Assembly (NCBI GenBank): GCA_013396915.1
Contig: VWZL01002495.1
Coordinates: forward strand, 248,001-312,000
Direction: 5' to 3'
Origin: Stercorarius parasiticus
Taxonomy: Eukaryota > Chordata > Aves > Charadriiformes > Stercorariidae
DNA length: 64,000 bases
Shown here: positions 39,591 to 50,433 of the stretch, one piece after another
Layout of the letters: each line of letters opens with the position of its first letter
Numbering within the stretch: position 1 is the first letter of the stretch
Notes under the pieces: generated by a model
What the model saw: only the letters and a program-made list of their open reading frames with translations
Database searches by the model: none
What the model was told of the DNA's origin: nothing
Position numbers and translations under genes: made by a program

Positions 39591-41235
39591 TAATTCCTTT
39601 ATAAGAAATCTTCTGTCTCAATAGGCTGTCACCTTCTCAGTTAGCTGTAGGTAAGAGTGGGCTGCTATACGAGTGTCAGTCACACATTTCTTGACAGAGA
39701 GTGCAGAAAAGCTTACCTGAACATTGCAAGGTGAAAACTGCAAAAATCAGAGACTCTCAAACCCCTATATGTTGTCTAGAGGAAGGCCCCTATTAGCCTT
39801 TTAAGGAGATAAGCAAAAAATAATCATCAGGTACTTTCTTTTTTTTTCAGTTACCAAATGCTTCAAAGTGCTATTCATCGTGATCTCAACTCAAGCTTGT
39901 GGAAATCAATGGCAACAGAAACCATGCATGGCAGTGGTTTCAGAGTGGGTTCAGAAATACTTTTGCCTTTGAAAAGTAAACATATAGATAAGAAATTTCA
40001 TTATCATTCCCAAGTAAACATAGAAATGTTGTTATGTGAAGTCTCAGAATTCAAGTATTCTGTATCAAATTCTGCTCACAGACTGACTTTTTATATTTGG
40101 ATATTATTCTTCCATAAATAGGTCACCTTGCTGATTTCTCCTAGCCAATAGATCTTTGACACTGGAAAACAAAGATGGAACCTGAAGACTGGAAATAATT
40201 TTCAGTAAAGAGGATTAACGAAAAATCAGAGCCATCCTGACCTTCATGTATTCCCTGCTCAGCTGAACAACTGCATCTATGTTTTTTTGACATAACACTA
40301 TATGTTTGTGAAAATATATGTGCAAAAGACTAATTTATGTAGACTGACATGGTCTCTATAGTCCATTAGGGTATTTAAATGTGTTTATTTTAAAAGATAA
40401 AATCTGTTCTTAGAAATTGGAAAGGAGAATTCAGATAAAGCTGTGTTGCAGTACAATGATTACTTGTTCCAGTATTTTTCTTGGAACTGACCAACGATTC
40501 AAATCTCTGTGCATTCATTATCAGCTTTCTAGTACTTGAAAAATTCATTACAAGATTTGATAGAAAGCAAGAGAGAGAAAAAAAAGAGANCTAAGTATCT
40601 TTTATGATATGAACAGAGTTCAATCAAGTAACCATGCTACATATCACTCCCACTGTAAGAGCGGCCAAGAGCAAGCTGATAAAAAAAGTCAGATTTCTAT
40701 AGAAATAAATATATTATCTAGCTGTTAGTGAAAGAAAACAGTTGGGGGGGAGCTATTATTCTAAGTGGATTGTAATGAATCATCACGAAGGTTGAAATAA
40801 ACTCACTTATTTCAACTTACTTAATGGAAAGTGGTTTTGTAGGTTACTTCATAATAATATGCTGATTAGATTCTTAGGAAATTCAATGATGAATATCAAC
40901 ATTTAATGGAAAATTAGATTTTCTGTATTCACTAGTAGAGCAGTACACCGTAACTACTCCAATGCCAACGTGCATTTCCTTCGAAATTTTATTATACTGT
41001 ATTCCTCAAACTCATTTGTCCCACAAATCATCCAATACAGCATTCTTCTCTGATTTGTCCTTTTTTGCGAAAATCACATTCTGTCTAGGCAATATTTTGT
41101 AGGGTTCTGAGCTAAAGGGCTATAAATGGCTTGTTGTCTCTTCTTTGCCCCACTCAAATATCTCTCAACTGTGAAAAGGCAAGACTATTGAGCAGGGATC
41201 CTCAGAAATTCTTGTGTTTAGCCTTTCTGAAGGCA

Positions 41236-41345
41236 GTTCTTGACAGTGATATTTCTAGCACAGGTTGCCTGGTCTAATCTCCAAGCTCAAAGAGAAGTTA
41301 TTGCCTACAGAAACTTTTTCCTCATACTGAGTTCAATAGTTCTGG
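41236..41345 (-). mobile_element. Probable old CR1 3' fragment, internally deleted
   Basis: On the minus strand it reads GAACTCAGTATGAGGAAAAA then GTTTCTGTAGG, like the GAACATGAGGAAAAACTTCT block of CR1. It jumps to TTGGAGATTAGACCAGGCAA followed by CCTG, like the TTGGACCAGATGACCTC end block. The 3' UTR between them is missing and the terminal short repeats are not visible, so this is a decayed, deleted copy. Lower confidence than the other CR1 calls. Confidence 0.45.
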
Positions 41346-44300
41346 TTTAGAATATTCTGATAGTAAGGCAGGGAAAAATGAAATTAGTTTTTTTCCAGAT
41401 CCAACAATGCTGAACAATAAGCACCTTTGATAGAAGAAAAATAGTCTGGTTTATGATATTAACCTCCAAATATGTGTGAAGGCCACACATAAGCCATGAA
41501 GTCAACGATTAACCAAATTAAATTCTTTATATTTTTCTGAGCAGGAAAGGTGTAAGAAAGCTAATTTTGATTTTATTTCCACTTTTACCTTCATCCAGCT
41601 TTGACAAGCTAAGCTATATAATAACACACATTTCAAAATTAAAGTGCCAATTAGCATTACAACAAAAAATATTTCTGGTCACTTTGACAAAGCCACTAAA
41701 TTCTTTACTATTCTAGAGTCAGATTTTAACATAATTCTATGCTATTGTGATTACATATTTACTTAGATGTGGACTACACAGAAATCACTGGATGGGAAAA
41801 GGCCAACTAAAACAATTTTCCAGCAACCTTTCCAAGTTAAATCAAAGGAAGCGTTCGGGCGACAAAGAGCTCTTTACTTTAGAAACCAATGCTTAACTAC
41901 CTTAGGGACTACTGACTAAGATTCCTGTTTCCTGGTAGGGTTCTTGTAGATTTTGGATAGATGTTTGAAAGGTCAGGAGGATGGTCAGTAATTTGCATGT
42001 GGCTTTTTCAGAGATGTGGACTTGAAATATCTAGGGCTCCTATCCTCTTTTCACTGTAATGAAAGGAAACAATATTTTTTTTCAGGACACAACTAATTAT
42101 CAAATTAGTTATCAATTAACTTATTATTAATGGTCTGTCAGTGGCATCTAAGAGATAGCATCTTATCTGCAACTAAGAGTGGCAGAAAACAAAACACATT
42201 TCTGACACTTGCATTATGAAAGTTATAAAGCTAATGTTTCCTCTATTTCAATTTTACTAGGTGGTGAGAAACAGGAGGGGGTATCCTGTCCCAGTGGATA
42301 GAATGGCAAAGCCTCAGCTGATTGCACTGGTGCCAGAATTTTACCCAATCAGAGGGACAAGCATTGCTGGATGTATAGACACCTTGTAACATTTCTTTCA
42401 TAAGAAAATGCTATTGGACAAAGTTTTCTTTTACTTTACTTAAGGTTTGCTAATACATTGGAACACTAATCTATGTTTAACGCGAATACAAGGTATGAAA
42501 AATATTATTTCCACGCAGTTACTTTGTTTACCTCGTATGTTTAAAACCACTTCATGAAAAGTGGGCAAGTATAAACATTGAAAGAGAAGATCTGGAGACC
42601 TGAGTGGATGTCCTGTTGTAGCTTAGGAAAAGAAGCAGACTTACTGATTAAAAAAGTGTGAGGTTTGTCACATCAGAAGTCCCCTTGTATCTCTAAAACT
42701 GCTGCAGATGAACCTAATCACCACTTTGTGGAAATAAAATTAACTCACATGAATTTTACCCAGATGTAGTTGGAGAATCCCTATCTGACATAACTGGAAG
42801 TCAAAACACCTCAGTGGGAGCTGGCCCACTGTTCAAGTATATAGTTATATTTATATTTATATACATATATATGTATAAAAATATATGCTTGTGTGTATGT
42901 ATATATCTATAAAAAAATATACATATATGTGCACTATGTATGTGCGTGTGTGTGCATGCTCCCAGAAGTCCTAAGAAATTGCTCTTTTCGATGAGTCGGC
43001 TCTTTTTCTTGCATTTACAGGACAAAGTCTTCAAGAACATAACTGTGTTGTGCTCTTTTACAGACTCAAGTACTGAGACAGGTTTTTCCGCTGCCCATTA
43101 AAGGATTAAAACAATTTATTACCCAAAAAGTGAACAAAGATCATAGTGTCCCAGGCATCACCTCCCTAATTCTAATTTTTAAGTTAATTTATATCCAGTG
43201 CTTTTCCTCAGATTTCTTTTTCCTAAAAAGAAAGAAAAAGGCAGAGTCACAGCCACGTGAATATTTTGTGATAGTAGCTTTTACTATCATGGGAACTTTA
43301 CAAATATGGGAAGCATCCAATTTCTCACAATTAAAACAGAATTTTTAATGAGTTTTATTAGATTAACGATTATACCAGGTGAAGGCAGATAGCGTGACCT
43401 ATGTGTTAGCAAAGACACAAGGTGAATATTCTAAGATGCAATCAAAGACAGTCATTATATTTTATATCACACATTCTGTAGAATTACTATGGACAAATGT
43501 CATAGGCATAGACATACACATATCTACAGAATTATAAAGTAGGTGTCATGGCTATTGGAATGCATGACACACCCATGAAAGGATGGATTCACCCATAAAC
43601 AAATGTTTCCAGTTCTCATAAAGTTAGCTGAGTGTATGTATCCAGCTCAACTAGTGGCGTGTCATCGTGGTAGCTTATCCCAAGAAAAATCAGTTCATGC
43701 CTACTCTCAGAATCACACAAAAGCTATGTAAGGACTGTAAAAAGAAATGCTCTGGCTGATAGTTGCATATGATACACAGAAGTCAAGAACTGACAGAAAA
43801 TTTTAAAGATGCAAAAAATATGCTTAAACTTATTCTTCATATCCTGGGTATAAGCATCTGTGCTGTAGCAATGAATCTACATAGATTATGGCAGACAGTT
43901 TATGAGACATATGTTTTAAATTGCTTTCAATACTTACTGTAAATGACTGGAATTATTCTGTATGAATTAAATCTAATGTAATGCAGATGTTGGATGTGTT
44001 AAAATTAGTGTTTTAGGGACAGCAGTTTCTGAACACCGTCTGTCAATGAACCTAATTCACACTCAAGAGTTTCTTCTGCTTGTCAGAAGAAATGGCATCC
44101 AATGTAACATCAGTATCCAGCAACAGATAATTTAATATGAAGATTTATTAAGAAGTTTAAATGTAACTGGTAAACATTTTCCACCTAATCAAAGTCTTAT
44201 TTGAAAAGATATATTTTTTAGGCTTAAAAACTCTTCTTTACAAATGAAACTGATATAAAATATCTTGTCTATCAGAATCGTTTTGTTTGTTGAACTTAAT

Positions 44301-44391
44301 CAGTTCAACATATTCTTAGCAGCCCTCTGCCCCATAAGACATGTAATTCAAGGTAGCATTCTTTTTTATAAGCCCAGATCCATTGAAGATT
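41346..44391. other. AT-rich unique DNA, no gene recognised
   Basis: No gene recognised. A perfect inverted repeat AACTAATT/AATTAGTT with a four-base loop is at 42091-42110, and an alternating purine-pyrimidine low-complexity stretch at 42836-42958. Confidence 0.5.
42836..42958. repeat. Degenerate TA/TG/CA low-complexity tract
   Basis: About 120 bases of mixed TATA, TATATG, GTGTGTATG and TGCGTGTGTG units. Long alternating purine-pyrimidine runs such as this are length-unstable. A similar tract lies at 51040-51178. Confidence 0.85.
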
Positions 44392-44655
44392 TCATAGAAT
44401 CATATAATTATAAAATTGTTTTGGTTGGAAGAGACCCTTTAGATCATCAAGTCCAACCTGTAGCCTAGCACTGCTAAGTTACCACTAAACCATGTCCCTC
44501 AGCACTACATCTACATGTCTTAAATACCTCCAGGTATGGCAACTCAACCACTTCCCTTGGTAGCCTGTTCCAATGCTTGACAATCCTAAGTGAAGAAATT
44601 TTTCCTAATATCCAATCTATATCCAATCAATTTCCTCTCCTGCAGTGCAGCGCAC
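44392..44655 (-). mobile_element. CR1 LINE 3' end, short copy
   Basis: The plus text opens TCATAGAATCATATAATTAT (complement of the tail), then GGTTGGAAGAGACCCTTTAG and ATCATCAAGTCCAACC. It continues with CCATGTCCCTCAGCACTACA, ACCTCCAGGTATGGCAACTC and GTTCCAATGCTTGACAATCC, up to AATTTTTCCTAATATCCAAT. These are complements of successive 3' UTR blocks of one CR1 subfamily. About 260 bases remain, with no ORF2. It lies head to head with the plus-strand CR1 that begins 265 bases downstream. Confidence 0.93.
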
Positions 44656-44919
44656 CTGTCCCTCCTACCAAGTCTTATTGTGGGTCTCATCTAGGAGGTA
44701 TCATCTGCCAGGTACCTGCAGAATTGAGAAATGTTCCTTCATTAAATCTTTATAAAGGAGGAAATGAAGCCCAGGAAGCCAAACACAAATACTTGGAGAT
44801 GTTACACTTTTTATTTAAATAGGAAGTCCATCAGGAAACATAATCCTTTAATGAACTGAAAGCTTCTGACACTTTTTCTGGGATTAGCATTCTGAAAGCA
44901 CAATTTTTCAACTTTGGTC

Positions 44920-46456
44920 AGCCATGGGACCTGATGAGATGCATCCATGGCTCCTGAGGGAACTGGTGAATGAAGTTGCCAAGCCGCTAGCCATCATAGT
45001 TGAGAAGTTGTGGCAGTCTGTGAAGTTACTGCTGACTGGAAAAGGGGAAACATAGCCCCCATTTTTAAAAAGGGACAAAAGGAAGACCCAGGGAACTACA
45101 GGCCAGTCAGTCTCACCTCTTTGCCTGGCAAGATCATGGAGCAGATCCTCCTGGAAACTCTGCTAAGGCACATGGAAAATAAGGAGGTGACTGTTGACAG
45201 CCAACAAGGCTTCATTAAAGGCAAATCATGCCTGAATAATTTGGTGGCCTTCTACTATGTGATTACAGCGTTGGTGGATAAGGGAAGAGCAACTGACATA
45301 ATCTAGCTGGACGTGTGCAAAGCATTTGACACTATCCTGCATGATATCCTTGTCTCTAAATTGGAGAGACGTGGGTTTGATAGATGAACCACTCAGTGGA
45401 CAAGGAATTGGTTGGATGGTCACATTCAAAGAGTTGCAGTCAACTCCTCGATGTCCAAGTGGAGACCAATGACAAATGGTGTTCCTCAGGGGTCGATTTT
45501 GGGACTGGTGCTGTTTAACATCTTTGCTGGAGACATGGACAGTGGAATTGAGTGCTCCCTCAGCAAGTTTCCCGACAACACCAAGCTGTGTGGTGCAGTC
45601 AACATGCTGGAGGGAAGAGATGCCACCCAGAGGGGCCTTTACAGGCTTGAGAGGTGGGCCCATGAAAATCCCATGAAGTTCAACAAGATCAAGTGCAAGG
45701 TCCTGCATATGTGTTGGGACAATCCCAAGCACAAATACAGGCTGGGCAGAGAATGGACGGAGTGCAGCCCTGAGGAGAAAGGCTTGGGGGTGTTGGTGGA
45801 TGAGAAGCTCAACATGACCCGACAAGGTGTGCTTGCAGCTCAGAAAGCCAACCGTATCTTGGGCTGCATCAAAAGAAGCATGGCTAGCAGATCGAGGGAG
45901 GTGATTCTCCCCTTCTATTCCACTCTCATGAGACCCCAGCTGGAGTACTGCGTCCAGCTCTGGGGCCCCCAACATAAGGATGTGGACCTGTTGGAGCAGG
46001 TCCACAGGAGGGCCTCGAACATGACCAGAGGCTGGAGCACCTCTCCTATGAAGACAGGCTGAGAGAGCTGGGGTTGTTCAGCCTGCAGAAGAGAAGGGTC
46101 CAGGGAGATCATACAGTGGCCTTCCAGTACCTAAAGGTGGCCTACAGGAAAGCTGGGGAGGGACTCTTTATCAGGGAGTAGCGACAGGACATGGGATAAT
46201 GGTTTTAAACTGAAAGAGGGTAGATGTAGATTAGATATTAGGAAGAAATTCTTTACTGTGAGGGTGGTGAGGCGCTGGAACAGGTTGCCCAGAGAAGTTG
46301 TGGATGCCCCATCCCTTGAAGTGTTCAAGGCCGGGCTGGATGGGGCTTTGAGCAGCCTGGTCTAGTGGGAGGTGTCCCTGCCCCCCCTGCAGGGGGGTTG
46401 GAACTAGTTGATCTTTAATGTCCCTTCCAACTCTAACCATTCTATGATTCTATGAA
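44920..46456 (+). mobile_element. CR1 LINE, longest copy in the window, inactive
   Basis: About 1.54 kb of CR1 from the N-terminal part of the RT domain through the 3' UTR, ending CCATTCTATGATTCTATGA. The first readable peptide, from 44924, is GPDEMHPWLLRELVNEVAKP. The endonuclease and ORF1 are missing (5' truncation). The 3' end almost matches that of the 4.0 kb copy, with GAGGGTGGTGAGGCGCTGGAA, GAAGTGTTCAAGGCC and TAGTGGGAGGTGTCCCTGCC in common. Multiple stops and frameshifts show it is dead. Confidence 0.97.
44924..46062 (+). pseudogene. CR1 ORF2 reverse transcriptase, multiply broken
   Basis: The RT domain can be followed with breaks. 44924 to about 45010 (GPDEMHPWLLRELV) is in one frame; a frameshift near 45010-45020 leads into [20 protein letters not shown] and [19 protein letters not shown]. 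That frame meets TAG at 45304-45306, just before LDVCKAFDT, and TGA at 45385-45387 in the RGFDxW block. It stays open from 45412 to 46062 with GVPQGSILG and then FPDNTKL at 45568-45588. The usual FADD active site reads FPDN, so a catalytic aspartate is gone. A one-base loss near 46030 shifts the end of the frame. It is non-functional. Confidence 0.93.
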
Positions 46457-48558
46457 AATAGCTGTCACATGGAAGTAATAAGTTAGTGCAAAACAAATTA
46501 AACATTTTTGTAACTTTTAATTAACAAATTAAATAATTTGTTAATACAAAAAAATCACATTACTGTATTTTCACCTCTCAAATACCAGTAATTAATTATT
46601 ATAAAGAAAATTAATTTGTCCTGCCTTTCAGTTAATGTTCTGAGCTAATTACATGGTAATGATTCTCTTACTAACACCTCCATCTTTTAAGTCTCTGCTG
46701 AAATTTGAAAGTAAGGCATAGAAAGAGTCCTGCTGCTTAGTTTGGAGGTTACAACTTTGCTAAATGCACAGTATCTTTTCATAGAACACAGAACTCTTCA
46801 TGACAGCTTTAGTGTTATGCTTACTATCTCTTACAAAGAAAATATTAAAAATTATTTCTTTGGATCATTTCTTCCAGTTTTCATAACATTTATTTAGCTT
46901 TCCCTACATAAACAACTTCAGCTCCTACTAGCTCCAGAAACTGTGATAGCATCTTCTGCATAGGCCGATTTTGAAGTTTTAAAATTAATCACATAAGGAG
47001 TTGATCATTCCTTGTAACCTAATTGTGTTTTGCCAAGATTTCCTGGTGGGACCACTCAGATTAATCATCTACTTCTGTTTCCAGTTCTGCCAGCCCTTCT
47101 TCCTGGCTTAAAGTGAAATTTATGATGAAAACCAAAAATGAAAATAATTCAGAATGTTAGTTTCTGTTTTTCATCAACATGTCAAATTTGACCAGATGTG
47201 CTTTCCACAAGCCTCTGAGGACAAGACACAGAGACACAGGAACATCTGAGGTGTTAATCTCATCTGATAAGAAGAAAGCTGAAGGATGCTGGGACTCTAC
47301 AGAGAGTTTGAGATCAAAAGTCCGTCATCTCTCTACTGAGATGAGGACCCCATTTCTACTCTGGGTCAGGTAAAATAAACCAAATTACCACTTGTCACCT
47401 TCATCCAGAATTTTGGCCCAGCCTCCTAGCTCAAAAGACCATGTATTTAAGCCTTGCAGCTTTGCAACACTTGTAATCAAATAGGCGTGTTACTTCAGGA
47501 CAACGATCACTTTGATGATTCTTAAAAATCATGTTGCAAATTTCTTTCCCTCATTTAAATTGCTATACTTCAGGAAAATGATCATTTCAGGTACTGCAGA
47601 GTTGTGTGGCCTCCAGGGCTGCATTGGAGATTAAACCTTTTTGTCTCAGTACTTTGAAGACTGATAGCACTAAAGTAATTCAAAGACAAGGGCCGTTGAC
47701 GTTATTACCTTTGAAAAAAATAATTTCTGCAAGCACATAAAGGAACTTTGTACGGACAATTATTCTCAGAGTTGAAGCAAATTGGACTATATTTATCTGT
47801 AAATAGATACTAAAAATTGGACATGACATTATGTCTATCCTATATACTATGAAGTTACTTACTATTTCCATTTATTTATTATGCTTTTTTCTTAATATTT
47901 ACATATGCTGTCTTTAATGTAGAATGTGTCCTTCGGTAATGCTATACGTAAGACCCAATATTATAGAAACAAGCCAGATATTGTGCTACATACCTGTATT
48001 GCAAAACATATAAGCAAAGGAACAACACTTAACTGACACTTCCTGACAAGAACCAATACTTAAACAATGCTAAGTGTTTCTTAACTTTTACAACTGGCAT
48101 GATTTTGAACTCCTGTAAATAGAAGGCAAATATCAGCAAGTCCAGAACTACTGAAAGGAGCAGGGAAGGGTTACCCAACACTCTAAATAATATGCACCTT
48201 TGCCAGGTAATGTACTTTAAAAGGTGACTTTTGCTCCTTAATCCTGGATATACATATGGAATTCACACTGAATTCTCCAATAAAAGTTACAAGCTCAGGA
48301 CAAAGGGAAGATGTCACCAGGATTGTCTACTTAAAATAAAGTAATTAATGATTTTTTTTAAAATTATTGTGCCAGATCTAAGAAAATGGAACAACACAGT
48401 ATTATTCATACGGTTATATTCAGATTTGCATCTGAACTTTCTCGTATCTAGAAAGAGCTTTTGTTACCTACAATACTGGTTATTCAAAGATATCAAGTTG
48501 TTTTACAAATGTCAGTATTACAACCTGAAAAGCAGTTAAAGATGTGGAATGCATTTGG
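46457..48558. other. Unique DNA, no gene recognised
   Basis: No repeat recognised. A 174-base G+C-richer open segment at 47196-47369 is flanked by AG and a CAG/GTAAAA donor (see findings), but nothing else supports an exon. Confidence 0.5.
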
Positions 48559-48676
48559 GAAGATGAGAAAGTGATTTACATGGAATAATACAACAAGTCA
48601 TTGAAAGAACCAGGGACAGAAGTTAACAATCCTAATTGCTAACCCTGTACTCTACCAACGTAATGCTGCTTTCTAA
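48559..48676 (+). repeat. MIR/CORE-SINE relic
   Basis: The stretch from GAAGATGAGAAAGTGATTTA through ACAACAAGTCATTGAAAGAA, CCAGGGACAGAAGTTAACAA and TCCTAATTGCTAACCCTGTA to CTCTACCAACGTAATGCTGC aligns in order with the right half of MIR-type SINEs. In those the text runs AGTGACTTGCCCAAGGTCAC, ACAGCAAGTCAGTGGCAGAG, then AATCCTGACTCCCAGTCC and TGTGCTCTAACCACTAGACC before ATGCTGCC. MIR-like elements spread before the amniote radiation, so this is a fossil over 300 million years old. It keeps enough order to be convincing despite heavy divergence. Confidence 0.7.
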
Positions 48677-50261
48677 TGGAAAAAAAGTCCATTACTATTT
48701 ATAATAAGTCCAATAGTTATGCTTTTATACTGAAATAAATCAATTCATAGAAATAACTAAATGTCTTCAAGTTTATAGCTGAAACAGTCTAGTTTGTAGG
48801 TTACATACAGTAGGTGAAGAGCTAATGGGTCATTTTCCAGACTAGAAAAGCAAATGGCATCAGTATTTTTGAAATCTATCCAAGCTCCAAGTGCTTATAT
48901 AGTAGTTGGTAAACTGTAACAGCTGGCCTACTGCTGAACTGAACAGGATACCTGGTCTAGACATTTAGACACAGATGACAGAATCCTAAATTATGCACTG
49001 CTAGTATGTATGTTGCATATTTCATACACTTAAACTGCCTAAGTAGACTTCAGTGAGCAAAAATGCTAGGATAATTCATACCTTTTTTCAGAGAAATCTG
49101 TTTTCATAGTACTCTCTTGGTTCTAAAATTACTTTTTATAGTGTTATGCTTAAAGGAATAAGCCTTAAATGCCCCACCAAAAACTTCAGAGGGCAAGCTA
49201 TTCTTATTTTATACTAGTATCTTTTGACCTCTACTAAGTCCTGTGCTTCCCTCTCACAGCACAAAACACCTGATCTTCAGTTGAGCATCTTAACTGGGGT
49301 CAGGGAGCCCTGAGTGCAAATCTGTGTCTCAGCAGAGACAGAGAGGGGAAAGAGCAGCTTGGGATGCCTTTCCTCCCAGGGAACTTCACTCGTGGGCTAT
49401 AGGGTATTAAGACACTTTCAGTTAGTTTTGTGATACTGAATGTTTTATCAGATGTTTAATATAAATAATAGCTGAGTAAAGAGTTCAGAATGGAGGTTGC
49501 TTAGGACATGCACTCATGACAGGATATCTAAAATCAATCTAATGAATATTGAAGTAGACAGAAAACAGCCTATTTCAAAACATCCTGATGATCAGAGCAC
49601 TTTTCCTGAGGACATATGATAAGACCTGTTTTCTACCTAAAAGAGAGTTAAAGATATGAATGTTGTCCTCCATGCACTCAGTCAACCATTAGATAAAACA
49701 GTGGAGATGTTGGCAGCAGCAGAAGCATAAATTTTGGGATTCTAGATCTGGTCCTAACTTGTTTTCTTCCAGCTAGAATTATGTACTGAATTTAACTTAG
49801 CTTCATGAATTTAACTCAGCTTCTCACATCTGTCCAATGCCAATTGCAAACTAAATTGGAAAAAACAAAAACAAAAACAAAACAAAACACCAAAAAACCC
49901 AAAAAACCCAAAAGATTGAGAAGGAGAACAGACAGAAGCAACATCTCTTACAGCCTTTGTTTTCCAGGCTGAACATAACCACATGATCCTTACGAGGTAG
50001 GAAGAAAATAATGCATTGCCTTCTCAACAGTTATTTGTTACTGCATTATGCTACACTAACAGCCACAATATTGCTCTATTCTGGCAACCACGTTAGTCTA
50101 CAGTAACCTTCAAGGTAATTCAACTTTAGTCCCTCTGATTTCAAGTTGAAAAGATCAGGAACATTCACCTGTTTAGTGGCAACAGCATATAGGAACTGGA
50201 AGAAAGCAAGAGTCATGGTCATCTGCAAAAGAACAGAAATAGGGGAAGGACTGTTGGAATA
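48677..50261. other. AT-rich unique DNA, no gene recognised
   Basis: No gene recognised. A (CAAAA)n-type low-complexity tract is at 49858-49913. Confidence 0.5.
49858..49913 (+). repeat. (CAAAAA)n simple repeat
   Basis: Repeated CAAAA/CAAAAA units passing into CCCAAAAAA units over about 55 bases. Confidence 0.9.
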
Positions 50262-50433
50262 GGTGACTGAGCACTGGAATACGTTGCCCAGGAAGGCTGT
50301 GGAGTCTCCCTCCTCAGAGATATTCAAAAACTGTCTCGGCAACTGGCTGTAGGTGGCCTTTCTGGAACAGTGGGGTTGGACCAGATGACCACCAGAGGTG
50401 CCTTCCAACATCAACCATTCTGTGATTCTGTGA
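50262..50433 (+). mobile_element. CR1 LINE 3' end, short copy
   Basis: It begins within the 3' UTR at GAGCACTGGAATACGTTGCC, passes GAGTCTCCCTCCTCAGAGAT, TTGGACCAGATGACCACCAG and CCTTCCAACATCAACC, and ends with ATTCTGTGATTCTGTGA. About 170 bases are kept. Antisense to it a long open frame (50076-50486) appears; it is a by-product of the repeat and not a gene. Confidence 0.95.

Larger units (their letters stand above)
37118..41235. other. AT-rich unique DNA, no gene recognised
   Basis: No gene recognised. A 22-base poly-A run is at 38555-38576. The single undetermined base of the window is at 40590. A TTCTCACTGACCTCTAAAGG block with GAAGCAGGATTAAGACC at 39549-39585 resembles the core and arm of the old amniote foldback repeat. 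Confidence 0.5.

Noticed and set aside
45226..46005. 259-codon open frame on the minus strand, the longest in the window
   Set aside because: It is exactly antisense to CR1 ORF2. CR1 RT codon use leaves the complementary strand open in many copies; it is not a gene.
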